From: Treponema sp. Marseille-Q3903
GTDB lineage: Bacteria; Spirochaetota; Spirochaetia; Treponematales; Treponemataceae
Assembly: GCF_014334335.1 (NCBI RefSeq)
Contig: NZ_JACSEU010000001.1
Span: forward strand, 124,001 to 188,000
DNA length: 64,000 nucleotides
Reading direction: 5' to 3'
Part shown: in pieces, positions 21,102 to 29,640 of the stretch
Layout of the letters: each line of letters starts with the position of its first letter
How positions within the stretch are numbered: the first letter of the stretch is position 1
Made by a program: the position numbers and the translations under genes
Notes under the pieces: model-generated
What the model was told of the DNA's origin: nothing
What the model saw: only the letters and a program-made list of their open reading frames with translations
Database searches by the model: none

Positions 21102-22730
21102 CTACTCGAGGCTTCCATACATAAGGAACCAGAATCCATAAGGTGAATGCCATGTTCCTTTGAGATTTGTTTTCTGCAACCAGAAGTCATTGTAGTAAGC
21201 AATCGGAGCCATAGCAGCATCGCTCAAGGCAACTTGTTCTGCCTTGTGGAGCAAGTCATAGTGTTTTTCGACGTTGTTTGTGTTTCTAGCTCTGTCAACA
21301 AGTTCGTCAAATCCTTCAGATGAATATTTACCGTCGTTGTTGCCGTTTGCAGTTTCGAAAAGGTTGATTATGTTAGACGGATCATCCCAGTCGCAAACCC
21401 AACCATTGCGGGCAATATCGAAGTTTCCTGAACGTCTGTCAGCAGTAAATGTCTTCCATTCCTGGATATTTACGTTCATTGTAATTCCGAGTTCTTTCCA
21501 TGCAGACTGAAGGTATTCAGCAACAGCCTTGTGATAACTGGCATCGTTTGTAAGATACTCTATAGTAGGGAATCCTTTTCCGTCTGGGTATCCTGCATCA
21601 GCTAAGAGTTTCTTTGCCTTTGCCAGGTCAGCGTTGTAATCATCAGAGAAATGGTTGCCATATTTTTCTGCAGTTACTTTTTCAAAAGATGAATTAAGAG
21701 CTGCATCTGTCATACCGGGACCAACAAAGTTCTTTGCAGGAGAGTATGTTCCACCCATTATTGTGTTTGCAACGTAGTTGCGGTCGATTGACAATGAAAG
21801 AGCTTCTCGAACGCGTGAATCTTTAAAGAGCTCTTTACGAATATTGAAAGAAAGATAATATGTACCCATAATCGGTTCAACGTGGAATTCAGAAGAGCCT
21901 CTAAGCGAAGGGATTTCTTCAGTTGGAACGTCTTTTATCAGCTGAATATTGCCTTCGTTGTATGCTGTGTAAGATGTGTTAGGATCTTCAATCAAGTGCC
22001 ATACGATTTTGTCGAATGTAACATTTTCAACGTCCCAATAGTAAGGGTTCTTTTCAAAAACAATCTGTGAGCCGTCTGTAAATTCTGTCATATAGTAAGG
22101 ACCGCTCGAGATGTATGTTTTTGGATCAATAGTCCATTTATCGTTGGCCGCTTTAATTGTCTTCTCCTGAACAGGAACGAGTACAGGGAATGTTGTAATC
22201 TTATCAAAGTAAATACACGGAGTAGAAAGATGAACAACAAAAGTGTTTGCATTAGGAGTTTCAACTCCAAGTTTTGACACATCACCTTTAGCTGCTTCCG
22301 GATAACCTTTTACAACTGAAAGAAGATCATATCCGTAAGGAGCGGCTGTAGCAGGATCTGCAATACGTCTCCAAGCGTAAGCAAAATCTTTTGATGTAAG
22401 AGGAGAACCGTCTGACCATTTCAAGTTTTTGCGTAAATGGAATGTCCAAGTAAGACCATCGTCTGACTTTTCCCAAGATTCTGCGAGAGCAGGAACAACG
22501 TTATTGTTGCGGTCAAATTTAACAAGACCTTCAAAAGCATGAAGAATCATGTTACCACTGTCGACAGCACTGCTCAAAGCTGGATCAATTGTTTCCGGAG
22601 AAGGACCAATTTGTACATGCAATTCAGTCTTTGCAGTACCTACAGTCTTTCTGTCTGCTTCCTTTTTGCTGCACGATGTAAATACAACAGCGGCTGCAAA
22701 AACAGCAATTACCAAGTTTTTTTTGTTCAT
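21102..22730 (-). CDS. oppA: Oligopeptide ABC transporter substrate-binding lipoprotein OppA
   Basis: A 542-residue family 5 binding protein. The lipoprotein signal ends FTSC (Cys20). Family signatures include ETIDPALSSAVDSGNMI, LAESWEKSDDGLTWTFHLRK and WSDGSPLTSKDFAYAWRRI, and a SIDRNYVANTIMGG segment near the hinge. It captures peptides in the periplasm and delivers them to OppBC. It is the last gene of oppBCDFA. It has its own ribosome-binding site (TTGGAGG) and its own promoter at 22751-22779, so it can be made in excess over the permease. A terminator follows. Confidence 0.95.
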   Translation of the reverse strand: MNKKNLVIAVFAAAVVFTSCSKKEADRKTVGTAKTELHVQIGPSPETIDPALSSAVDSGNMILHAFEGLVKFDRNNNVVPALAESWEKSDDGLTWTFHLRKNLKWSDGSPLTSKDFAYAWRRIADPATAAPYGYDLLSVVKGYPEAAKGDVSKLGVETPNANTFVVHLSTPCIYFDKITTFPVLVPVQEKTIKAANDKWTIDPKTYISSGPYYMTEFTDGSQIVFEKNPYYWDVENVTFDKIVWHLIEDPNTSYTAYNEGNIQLIKDVPTEEIPSLRGSSEFHVEPIMGTYYLSFNIRKELFKDSRVREALSLSIDRNYVANTIMGGTYSPAKNFVGPGMTDAALNSSFEKVTAEKYGNHFSDDYNADLAKAKKLLADAGYPDGKGFPTIEYLTNDASYHKAVAEYLQSAWKELGITMNVNIQEWKTFTADRRSGNFDIARNGWVCDWDDPSNIINLFETANGNNDGKYSSEGFDELVDRARNTNNVEKHYDLLHKAEQVALSDAAMAPIAYYNDFWLQKTNLKGTWHSPYGFWFLMYGSLE

Positions 22731-22750
22731 TTCAGAACCTCCAAAAATTT

Positions 22751-22779
22751 TATATATAAAACTTATATAAACAATTCAA
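22751..22779 (-). promoter_or_regulatory. Internal promoter for oppA with flanking direct repeat
   Basis: On the minus strand TTGAAT (22779-22774), a 17-base spacer and TATATA (22756-22751). A 9-base direct repeat, CAATCACTG, sits at 22777-22785 and 22788-22796, overlapping the -35 box and the oppF stop. It could be a regulator half-site pair. Confidence 0.55.
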
Positions 22780-22790
22780 TCACTGCACAA

Positions 22791-23783
22791 TCACTGTATT
22801 TTGTCAAGGTGATGACACGCAGCGTAGTGTCCGCTTGAAATCTCTTTAAACTCCGGTTTTTTCTCAGCACAAATTTCATCAGCATAAGGGCAACGTGTCC
22901 TAAACGGACAGCCTGATGGTGGATTTACAGGAGATGGCACATCGCCATTTAAAATAATGCGTTTTGAAGAACGTGCAATTTTCGGGTCTGCAATCGGCAC
23001 CGCAGATATAAGAGATTTTGTATATGGATGTGCAGAGTGAAAAATCAATTCATCTGAATCTGCAAGCTCAACCATGTGTCCAAGATACATCACCCCGATT
23101 CTGCTTGAAATATGATTTACAATCGAAAGGTCATGTGCAATAAAAAGATATGTCAACCCCATCTTTACTTGAAGATCTTCAAACATATTTACAACTTGCG
23201 CCTGAATAGAGACGTCCAAAGCCGAAACGGGTTCATCGCAGACAACAAATTCCGGTTTTACAGCAAGGGCTCTGGCAATTCCGATTCTCTGCCGTTGACC
23301 ACCTGAAAATTCGTGAGGATAGCGGTTTGCGTGCTCAGAATTCAATCCGACAGTTTCAAGTAAATCAAGAATCTTTTCACGTCGTTCCGCTTTTGATGAA
23401 TAAAGACGGTGAATATCAAGGGCTTCCCCGACGATGTCGCTTACAGTCATTCGCGGATCCAAAGATGCATAAGGGTCTTGAAATACAATCTGCATCTTAC
23501 GTCGAAAAGGAAGCATATTCGCTTTAATTTTATTTTTGCTATCAAAAAGAACTTCGCCGTCGTAAACTATTTTTCCGGCGGTTGGTTCTGTAAGGCGCAA
23601 AATTGAGCGTCCTGTAGTTGTTTTACCGCAGCCTGACTCGCCTACAAGCCCAAATGTTTCACCTTTTTTGATAAAGAAACTTACATCATCTACTGCGCGA
23701 ACAGTTTTGCTTGAACCGGGCAGAGGGAAATATTGTTTTAAGTGTTCTATTTCAAGAAGTTTTTTATTTGAATCGTTACTCAT
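22791..23783 (-). CDS. oppF: Oligopeptide ABC transporter ATP-binding protein OppF
   Basis: A 330-residue ABC ATPase with Walker [10 protein letters not shown], signature [15 protein letters not shown] and Walker [13 protein letters not shown]. The C-terminal oligopeptide/dipeptide extension ([14 protein letters not shown]) carries the conserved cysteines, possibly an iron-sulfur site. I place the start at the ATG of [10 protein letters not shown], because AAGGA lies eight bases upstream and the start overlaps the oppD stop by eight bases. A longer frame reaches 23822 but would overlap oppD by 47 bases. Confidence 0.93.
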   Translation of the reverse strand: MSNDSNKKLLEIEHLKQYFPLPGSSKTVRAVDDVSFFIKKGETFGLVGESGCGKTTTGRSILRLTEPTAGKIVYDGEVLFDSKNKIKANMLPFRRKMQIVFQDPYASLDPRMTVSDIVGEALDIHRLYSSKAERREKILDLLETVGLNSEHANRYPHEFSGGQRQRIGIARALAVKPEFVVCDEPVSALDVSIQAQVVNMFEDLQVKMGLTYLFIAHDLSIVNHISSRIGVMYLGHMVELADSDELIFHSAHPYTKSLISAVPIADPKIARSSKRIILNGDVPSPVNPPSGCPFRTRCPYADEICAEKKPEFKEISSGHYAACHHLDKIQ

Positions 23784-24822
23784 TCTCATTTTCCTTTTTT
23801 TGATTTTTTTGTGCCGACTCAAATTCAGCCTTTTGTTCTAACCAACATCGGGAATAATGGACACGGTCTTTGCCGCAAAGACTTTCGTAATCGCTGCGGA
23901 CAGGTTTCGTTGTAAGGCAAATCTGCATGCATTTTTCACAACGAGGGGCAAATCCGCACCCTTTTGGAGGATTGAGGAGGTCAACAGGGTGTCCTTCGAT
24001 TGGAACAAGTTTTGAATAATCTTTTTCTTGAAACTTTGGAATAGATTTCAAAAGACCTTTTGTATACTCATGCTTTGGATTGTAAAAGATATCATCTGTT
24101 GCGCCATATTCAACAATCTCGCCTGCGTACATAACAGCAATCTGGTCACACATAGAAGCGACAACTCCAAGGTCATGTGTAATCATAATTATTCCCATTC
24201 CGAGTTTTTTCTTCAAATCCTGCATTAAGTCAAGAATCTGTGCCTGAATGGTGACATCGAGCGCCGTAGTCGGTTCGTCAGCTATTAAAAGTTTCGGTTC
24301 ACAAGCCAAAGCCATAGCGATCATAACTCGTTGGCGCATACCACCTGAGAGAGCATGAGGATATTGCTTAAGCCGTTTTTCAGGTTCATTTATTCCTACA
24401 AGCTGCAAAAGTTCTATCGCGCGTGCACGAATTTCCGGTCCTTTTTTTTCTGTGTGAAGACGGACTGCTTCTTCAATTTGATTTCCAATTGTCCAAACAG
24501 GGTTTAATGACGTCATCGGGTCTTGGAATATAATGCTGACTTCTTGCCCGCGAATTTTGCGAAGCTCTCGCTCCGACAATTGGTCAATCCTGTGCCCGTT
24601 AAAAGTTACCGAACCTCCGGTGATTTTACCGTTATCTGCCGTAAGTCCCATGATAGAATAAGCTGTAACTGATTTACCGGAACCTGACTCGCCTACAATG
24701 CCAAGAACTTCTCCGTCTTTCATCTGAATCGTCACGTCATTTAAAGCCTTAACTTCGCCTGCCGGTGTAAAAAATGAAAGTCTTTCGTGCTTTATATCTA
24801 CTAAGTATTCGTTTTCGCTCAT
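23776..24822 (-). CDS. oppD: Oligopeptide ABC transporter ATP-binding protein OppD
   Basis: A 348-residue ABC ATPase. It has Walker [11 protein letters not shown] near residue 42, signature [15 protein letters not shown], Walker [14 protein letters not shown], and the Opp C-terminal extension with the Cys motif [14 protein letters not shown]. It pairs with OppF to power the OppBC channel at the inner membrane. It is third in the operon, and oppC ends 17 bases upstream of its start. Confidence 0.95.
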   Translation of the reverse strand: MSENEYLVDIKHERLSFFTPAGEVKALNDVTIQMKDGEVLGIVGESGSGKSVTAYSIMGLTADNGKITGGSVTFNGHRIDQLSERELRKIRGQEVSIIFQDPMTSLNPVWTIGNQIEEAVRLHTEKKGPEIRARAIELLQLVGINEPEKRLKQYPHALSGGMRQRVMIAMALACEPKLLIADEPTTALDVTIQAQILDLMQDLKKKLGMGIIMITHDLGVVASMCDQIAVMYAGEIVEYGATDDIFYNPKHEYTKGLLKSIPKFQEKDYSKLVPIEGHPVDLLNPPKGCGFAPRCEKCMQICLTTKPVRSDYESLCGKDRVHYSRCWLEQKAEFESAQKNQKKENENE

Positions 24823-24839
24823 CTTAAATTCCTTTTTGT

Positions 24840-25904
24840 CTATTGCTTAAGTTTAGGGTCGAATGCATCGCGCAATCCATCCCCAAGAAGGTTAAAACTG
24901 AGGATAATAACAAAAATAAGAGCTGCGGGAGCAAAGAGCTTTTCAGGGAATGTCTGGAACCCGTTCAAAGCTGCAGACGCAAGCGAACCGAGAGAAGGCA
25001 TTGGAGCCTGAACGCCAAGCCCGAGAAACGAGAGAAACGATTCTGTAAAAATTGACGACGGAATCTGAAGCGTTGTTGTAACTATCAAAGTTCCAATACA
25101 GTTCTTAATAAGATGTTTTCCGATAATTCTCCTGCGCTTAGCACCAAGAGCAGTTGCAGCAGTCACATATTCATTCTGTTTCAAAATCATAATCTGCGAG
25201 CGGACTATACGAGCCATACCAACCCAGTACAAAAGCGCAAACACAATAAACATTGAAACCATATTAGGGCCGAGTTTCTGAATCCAACCAAACCCAGCGA
25301 CAGTTCCAAGATTTTTCAAAGGGAATTTCAAAGTCTGCGCAAGAAGGATGATGATAAGTACATCAGGGACAGTGTATATTACATCGACGATACGCATCAT
25401 TATCAAATCTACAATTCCGCCAAAATATCCTGAAATCGCTCCATAAAGGGAACCTATAATCAAGATAAGCAAAGAAGCGATGATGCCGACAAGCATTGAA
25501 ACACGCCCTCCAACCATTACACGAATTGCATAATCGCGCCCGTTTTGGTCAGTCCCCAAAATATGAGGAAAAACTTTCTCCCCACTTGCGATACGCTGTT
25601 TTTCCGAAGCCGAATATTCCATTGACTTAAGGCGTTCAGAGCCTTTCATCTGCTGTTCGTATTTATAAGGATAAAAAACAGGAACAATAAAGCAAAAAAA
25701 CATAATTATCAAAATGATAACTAACGAAATCATTGCGATAGGATTTTTTCGGAAACGTCGAATACCGTCTTGCCAAAAATTTACAGATTCACGCATCACG
25801 ACAAGGGAATCTTTATCTTCCGCAGAAGCAGGTAAAAAATCATCAACATTAAGCTGAAGACTTAGAAAGTTTTTCTTTTTTTCATTCATTTCATTGTTTT
25901 CCAT
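24840..25904 (-). CDS. oppC: Oligopeptide ABC transporter permease OppC
   Basis: A 354-residue inner-membrane permease. The N-terminal cytoplasmic stretch precedes helix 1 (AMISLVIILIIMFFCFIVPV, near residue 58). A periplasmic insert contains HILGTDQNGRDYAIRVMVGG, the hallmark of OppC/DppC proteins. Later helices and the EAA-type loop AATALGAKRRRIIGKHL follow. It starts 12 bases after oppB. Length is longer than E. coli OppC because of the N-terminal extension. Confidence 0.94.
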   Translation of the reverse strand: MENNEMNEKKKNFLSLQLNVDDFLPASAEDKDSLVVMRESVNFWQDGIRRFRKNPIAMISLVIILIIMFFCFIVPVFYPYKYEQQMKGSERLKSMEYSASEKQRIASGEKVFPHILGTDQNGRDYAIRVMVGGRVSMLVGIIASLLILIIGSLYGAISGYFGGIVDLIMMRIVDVIYTVPDVLIIILLAQTLKFPLKNLGTVAGFGWIQKLGPNMVSMFIVFALLYWVGMARIVRSQIMILKQNEYVTAATALGAKRRRIIGKHLIKNCIGTLIVTTTLQIPSSIFTESFLSFLGLGVQAPMPSLGSLASAALNGFQTFPEKLFAPAALIFVIILSFNLLGDGLRDAFDPKLKQ

Positions 25905-25916
25905 CTTTGAAGCACC

Positions 25917-26834
25917 TTATTTAAGTTTAATTCTCGGGTCAACAATTGCATAAAGGATATCAACGATAACGTTCATAAAAATTACAAATACTGCAAGGAA
26001 TATTGTTGTTCCCATAATCATAGGGTAGTCACGAGAAGTGATTGCCCCTACAAATTCGGAACCGAGCCCCGGAATGTTAAAAATCTTTTCAATAATAAAA
26101 CTTCCGGTCATCAACGATGCAAGAAGCGGTCCAAGATAAGTTATGACAGGCAGGATCGCATTACGCAAAGCATGTTTGAATATTGAACGGAATGTGTTTA
26201 CACCTTTAGCACGTGCGGTGCGCATATAATCCTGTCCGATTACATCGAGCATAGAAGACCGCATAAGGCGGGCGATGTAAAAAGTCGGATAAAGAGAAAG
26301 AGCCACAACAGGCATGACGTACGCTTTTGGAGTATTCAGCCCCAAAGAAGGAAGCCATTTGAGTTTTGTTGTAAAAATGTACATAAGAAGTGTAGAAGAA
26401 AGGAAACTTGGAATTGCAATACCTGCTGTAGAAAGAACGACGAGAATGCGGTCTATAAGTTTACCGCGTCTGTAAGCAGCGATAGCTCCAAGTGGAATTC
26501 CTGCGAAGACTGCCAATATCATTGCCAGACCGCCAAGCCGTGCGGAAACCGGGAATTTTGTCGCAATAATCTGACTCACTGTTCGTCCACGTTTTTTAAG
26601 AGAGATCCCGAGATCTCCATGAACCAATCCATTCATATAAGTCAAATACTGCTGTCCGAGAGGCTTATCGAGTCCATATTTTGCTTCCATTGCAGCTTGT
26701 GCCTGTGGTGTGACGGCTTTTTCTGCAAGAAAAGGTCCACCGGGAACCATATTCATAATAAAAAATGTCAATGTTGCGACTACAAAAGCAGTAAATATAG
26801 CAGTGATCATGCGTTTTGTAAAATAACGTAGCAT
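25917..26834 (-). CDS. oppB: Oligopeptide ABC transporter permease OppB
   Basis: A 305-residue permease, first gene of the opp operon. It has the OppB N-terminal pattern (TKRMITAIFTAFVVATLTFF), the periplasmic GPFLAEKAVTPQAQAAMEAK segment, five further helices and the EAA-like loop TARAKGVNTFRSIFKHALRN. GAGGA lies upstream of the ATG at moderate spacing. I could not find a convincing promoter hexamer pair in the AT-rich stretch upstream (26835-26980). Confidence 0.94.
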   Translation of the reverse strand: MLRYFTKRMITAIFTAFVVATLTFFIMNMVPGGPFLAEKAVTPQAQAAMEAKYGLDKPLGQQYLTYMNGLVHGDLGISLKKRGRTVSQIIATKFPVSARLGGLAMILAVFAGIPLGAIAAYRRGKLIDRILVVLSTAGIAIPSFLSSTLLMYIFTTKLKWLPSLGLNTPKAYVMPVVALSLYPTFYIARLMRSSMLDVIGQDYMRTARAKGVNTFRSIFKHALRNAILPVITYLGPLLASLMTGSFIIEKIFNIPGLGSEFVGAITSRDYPMIMGTTIFLAVFVIFMNVIVDILYAIVDPRIKLK

Positions 26835-26981
26835 ATAAGTAAAATCCTCGTTTTTGTTATAAAAATGGACGAACTATCAAGTACACCATGTTATTCAAAA
26901 ATATAATAGTCATACTATCAGTTTTGTACATCAACTTATCATAATACGAAAAAACACACAAATAAGATAGTATGCTTTTGC

Positions 26982-27030
26982 AAAAAAAATGCATAAAAAT
27001 AATTTTTTTTAATATTTTTTATGCATTTTT
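26982..27030 (-). terminator. AT-rich intrinsic terminator after the methylase gene
   Basis: AAAATGCATAAAAAT (26986-27000) can pair with the ATTTTTTATGCATTTT region (27014-27029). On the minus strand the stem is followed by eight T (26989-26982). It separates the aroA-methylase unit from oppB. Confidence 0.65.
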
Positions 27031-27078
27031 AATTATAATGCGTTTTCACAGGCATAAATAATCTTTTTTCTCTGCTTT

Positions 27079-28254
27079 TCAATCTTTTTTTAGCAAAAAT
27101 AAATACTCTTTGACGTGAATTTCGCGTTCATTTAGATTTCGCGAGCCCCTAAATGCGTTGTAATCAGATTCAAGAACTTCAACCTTTCCACATTCAGAAA
27201 GGATTTCTATCATTTCTTGCTTAGGAATAAACCCTTCAGAATTAAAAGAGACAAGCACAAACTTTGCGCGCACATTTTTAACAAGATTAAAAAAGACTCC
27301 CGAAACCTTTTTCTTTTTATTGTAATCAGACCTGTTCCATTCGCACGGAATTCCTGATACGCGGCTGATTTTTTCAGCATCGGGGCATTTGTATTCTGCA
27401 AGGAGATTCAGCATAAAGTAATTTGAACCGTACGGGTGCTGATTGTAAGGAGGGTCAAAATATGCAATATCAAAAGTTTCCACATCTTCGTAAAGTTCAT
27501 CGCTTAAAACTAGCTGATTTGCGTCGTTGCAAAAAACTTTGCTTTTACATTCGAAATCCGAAAAAACAGGAAACGGAAGCTTTATTTTGCCAAGAATTCT
27601 AGAAAGCGCATTGCAACCGTTTCCGCCAAACTGACCTGTTCCTGTGCTTGAGTTTTTGTAAAATCCTTTAAATATGCCGGCAGTGTTTGCGTGAATTGAC
27701 GCTTCGGAAAGCAGAGGCGCGATAAAATAATCACGGAGAACCTCAGGCACTGTCTCATCAATTTTTTGCCGGGCGACGTCGAGGTACGCAGCATTGTACG
27801 ATGTATAAAAACATCTGTCGGATTTCAGGATATTTTTTTCATCCGAAGGTGAATACAATTCAGAGATAAAACCTTTGCGCCCTTTTTTTATGTCCGAATC
27901 GATTTCTGCACACAGTTTTTCGTGAAGAAAATGCAAACGCTCAAGCGGAAGTTCAGATTTATTTGCGAGATAGCATCTGCTGATTATGCCGGCGTATTTT
28001 TCCAAATCGTTTACGGCAATAAATTCCGAATACTGCTTAAGAAAACGGCTTACAATTCCGCTGCCGGAAAAAATATCGAGACAACTAAGTTTTTCCTTTC
28101 TAAGCCGTTGTTGAACGATTTTTACCCCTTCTCCGATAAAACCAAGTAGAGCTCTTTTATTGCCGATATAAGTTATGAGCTGAGAACGGAGGAATTCATG
28201 GTTTTCCCCGCTGAAATTTTCAGTTTCGTTATTTACATACAAAGCCGGCTCCAA
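27079..28254 (-). CDS. D12-class N6-adenine DNA methyltransferase
   Basis: A 391-residue protein. TYIGNKRALLGFI near residue 29 is the S-adenosylmethionine-binding region seen in Dam/D12 enzymes (F-x-G-x-K type). LDIFSGSGIVSRFL is a second binding motif, and FDIAYFDPPYNQHPYGSNYF contains the catalytic DPPY tetrapeptide. It should methylate adenine in a specific DNA site. No restriction endonuclease gene is next to it, so it may be an orphan methylase with a regulatory or protective role. The best in-frame start is a TTG inside the 3' end of aroA (26-base overlap), so translation is probably coupled to aroA. Confidence 0.87.
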   Translation of the reverse strand: MEPALYVNNETENFSGENHEFLRSQLITYIGNKRALLGFIGEGVKIVQQRLRKEKLSCLDIFSGSGIVSRFLKQYSEFIAVNDLEKYAGIISRCYLANKSELPLERLHFLHEKLCAEIDSDIKKGRKGFISELYSPSDEKNILKSDRCFYTSYNAAYLDVARQKIDETVPEVLRDYFIAPLLSEASIHANTAGIFKGFYKNSSTGTGQFGGNGCNALSRILGKIKLPFPVFSDFECKSKVFCNDANQLVLSDELYEDVETFDIAYFDPPYNQHPYGSNYFMLNLLAEYKCPDAEKISRVSGIPCEWNRSDYNKKKKVSGVFFNLVKNVRAKFVLVSFNSEGFIPKQEMIEILSECGKVEVLESDYNAFRGSRNLNEREIHVKEYLFLLKKD

Positions 28255-29575
28255 TTTTATTCATCACTTCAAAAAAATGCGGGAATGAAACATTGCAACA
28301 CTCGGCATCGCAAACGGAAAGAGATTCGCCTTCAGAAAGCCCGAGTCCAAGACATGCGAGAGACATCGCAATTCTGTGATCTTTATAAGAGTCGCAGTTG
28401 CCGCCGTGGAGACCGAATCCTCTATTTTTCCCGTGAATTATAAGGCAATTTTCGCCTTCTTCCACAGAACCGCCGAGTTTACAAAGTTCTGTTTTCATCG
28501 CTTTAATCCTGTCTGTCTCTTTTTTACGGCAGATTTCGACATTTGTGATGACAGTTTTCCCGTCAATAAAGCACGCAATTGCAGATAGAGCGCAAACAGC
28601 ATCAGGAAAATTTGAAATATCTATGCAAAGTTCACCATGAGGAAGATTTTTTGTAGAAAGCTCGCTTTTAGCACTGACACTCAGCGTGCATTTTTCCTTG
28701 TTCCATTCAATATCGGCACCGACTGATTTTAGGACATCGACTATTTTTTCATCACCTTGACTGCCAGAGCCATCAACATTGTCAATTGTGATTGAGCTGC
28801 CTGAAATAAGAGCTGCAATCAGAGGAAAAGCAACTCCTTCCCAATCTGACGGGACTTCTCTATCAAAACCTTTTATGGTTACACTCCCGCGTACTTTCAC
28901 TGATTTAAAATCATCGGAAATAAAAACTCGCTCTGTGCCGTCTGCACAAGTTTTTCCACAGACATCGTCGAGCCAAAGTTTTGTCATTTTTAAATATGGA
29001 GTTTCTTGAGGAGCCGTAAGTTTGATGTTCAAAGTTCCGTCAAGCCTAGTAGCCGCCATCATGAATCCGCTTATATACTGAGAGAGCGCTCCTTCCGTAA
29101 CAAGAGTTTTTTTTACATCAATGGGTCCGCAAAAAGTAAATGGCGGAGTATTGCCTTTTTTGCAGCTGGCAGTTGCCCCAAGTGTATTCAAAGCATCTAC
29201 CAGATGATTTACAGGTCTTTTACAAATTGACTTGTCACCCGTGAAAAGACATTTTCCAGACAAAGTTGCAAGCACAGGAGCCAAAAAATACATGAGAGAG
29301 CCGGAGTTTCCGACATCGATAAAATCTGAAGGAATATGAATGCTGTCGCCGGCACCAAAAACAGTCCAAACGTTATTATCGCCAAAAGTTACTTTTCCTC
29401 CGATTTTTTCTATTGCTTTTACCGTCGAAAAACAGTCATCTCCTGAAAGCGGGTTAGAAATATGCGAGACACCATCTGCCATTGAAGCTAAAATAAGTGC
29501 ACGAATTGTGTGACTTTTTGAACCGGGAACGGCGATATTCCCGGAGAGTACAGACTTTTTTGCTACAACTTTCAT
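28229..29575 (-). CDS. aroA: 3-phosphoshikimate 1-carboxyvinyltransferase (EPSP synthase)
   Basis: A 448-residue EPSP synthase. It joins phosphoenolpyruvate to shikimate-3-phosphate in aromatic amino-acid synthesis, in the cytoplasm. Signatures are PGSKSHTIRALILASMADG near residue 17 with the substrate Lys, DVGNSGSLMYFLAP near 86 and DCDSYKDHRIAMSLA near the C-terminus. Length is typical. A promoter on the minus strand (TTGAAA-18-TAAGAT, 29612-29583) puts the -10 box seven bases from the ATG, with no ribosome-binding site. It is divergent from the PurH-like gene. Confidence 0.95.
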   Translation of the reverse strand: MKVVAKKSVLSGNIAVPGSKSHTIRALILASMADGVSHISNPLSGDDCFSTVKAIEKIGGKVTFGDNNVWTVFGAGDSIHIPSDFIDVGNSGSLMYFLAPVLATLSGKCLFTGDKSICKRPVNHLVDALNTLGATASCKKGNTPPFTFCGPIDVKKTLVTEGALSQYISGFMMAATRLDGTLNIKLTAPQETPYLKMTKLWLDDVCGKTCADGTERVFISDDFKSVKVRGSVTIKGFDREVPSDWEGVAFPLIAALISGSSITIDNVDGSGSQGDEKIVDVLKSVGADIEWNKEKCTLSVSAKSELSTKNLPHGELCIDISNFPDAVCALSAIACFIDGKTVITNVEICRKKETDRIKAMKTELCKLGGSVEEGENCLIIHGKNRGFGLHGGNCDSYKDHRIAMSLACLGLGLSEGESLSVCDAECCNVSFPHFFEVMNKIGAGFVCK

Positions 29576-29582
29576 AATTATT

Positions 29583-29634
29583 ATCTTACCTTATTTTATC
29601 GTCTATTTTCAATTATATTTTTTTTTGGTAAAAT
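29583..29634. promoter_or_regulatory. Overlapping divergent promoters of aroA and the purH-like gene
   Basis: Minus strand: TTGAAA (29612-29607), 18 bases, TAAGAT (29588-29583), then seven bases to the aroA ATG. Plus strand: TTTTCA (29606-29611), 17 bases, TAAAAT (29629-29634), then six bases to the ATG at 29641. The two -35 boxes occupy the same bases, so the genes may compete for polymerase. Neither gene has a Shine-Dalgarno sequence. Confidence 0.6.
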
Positions 29635-29640
29635 ACAACC

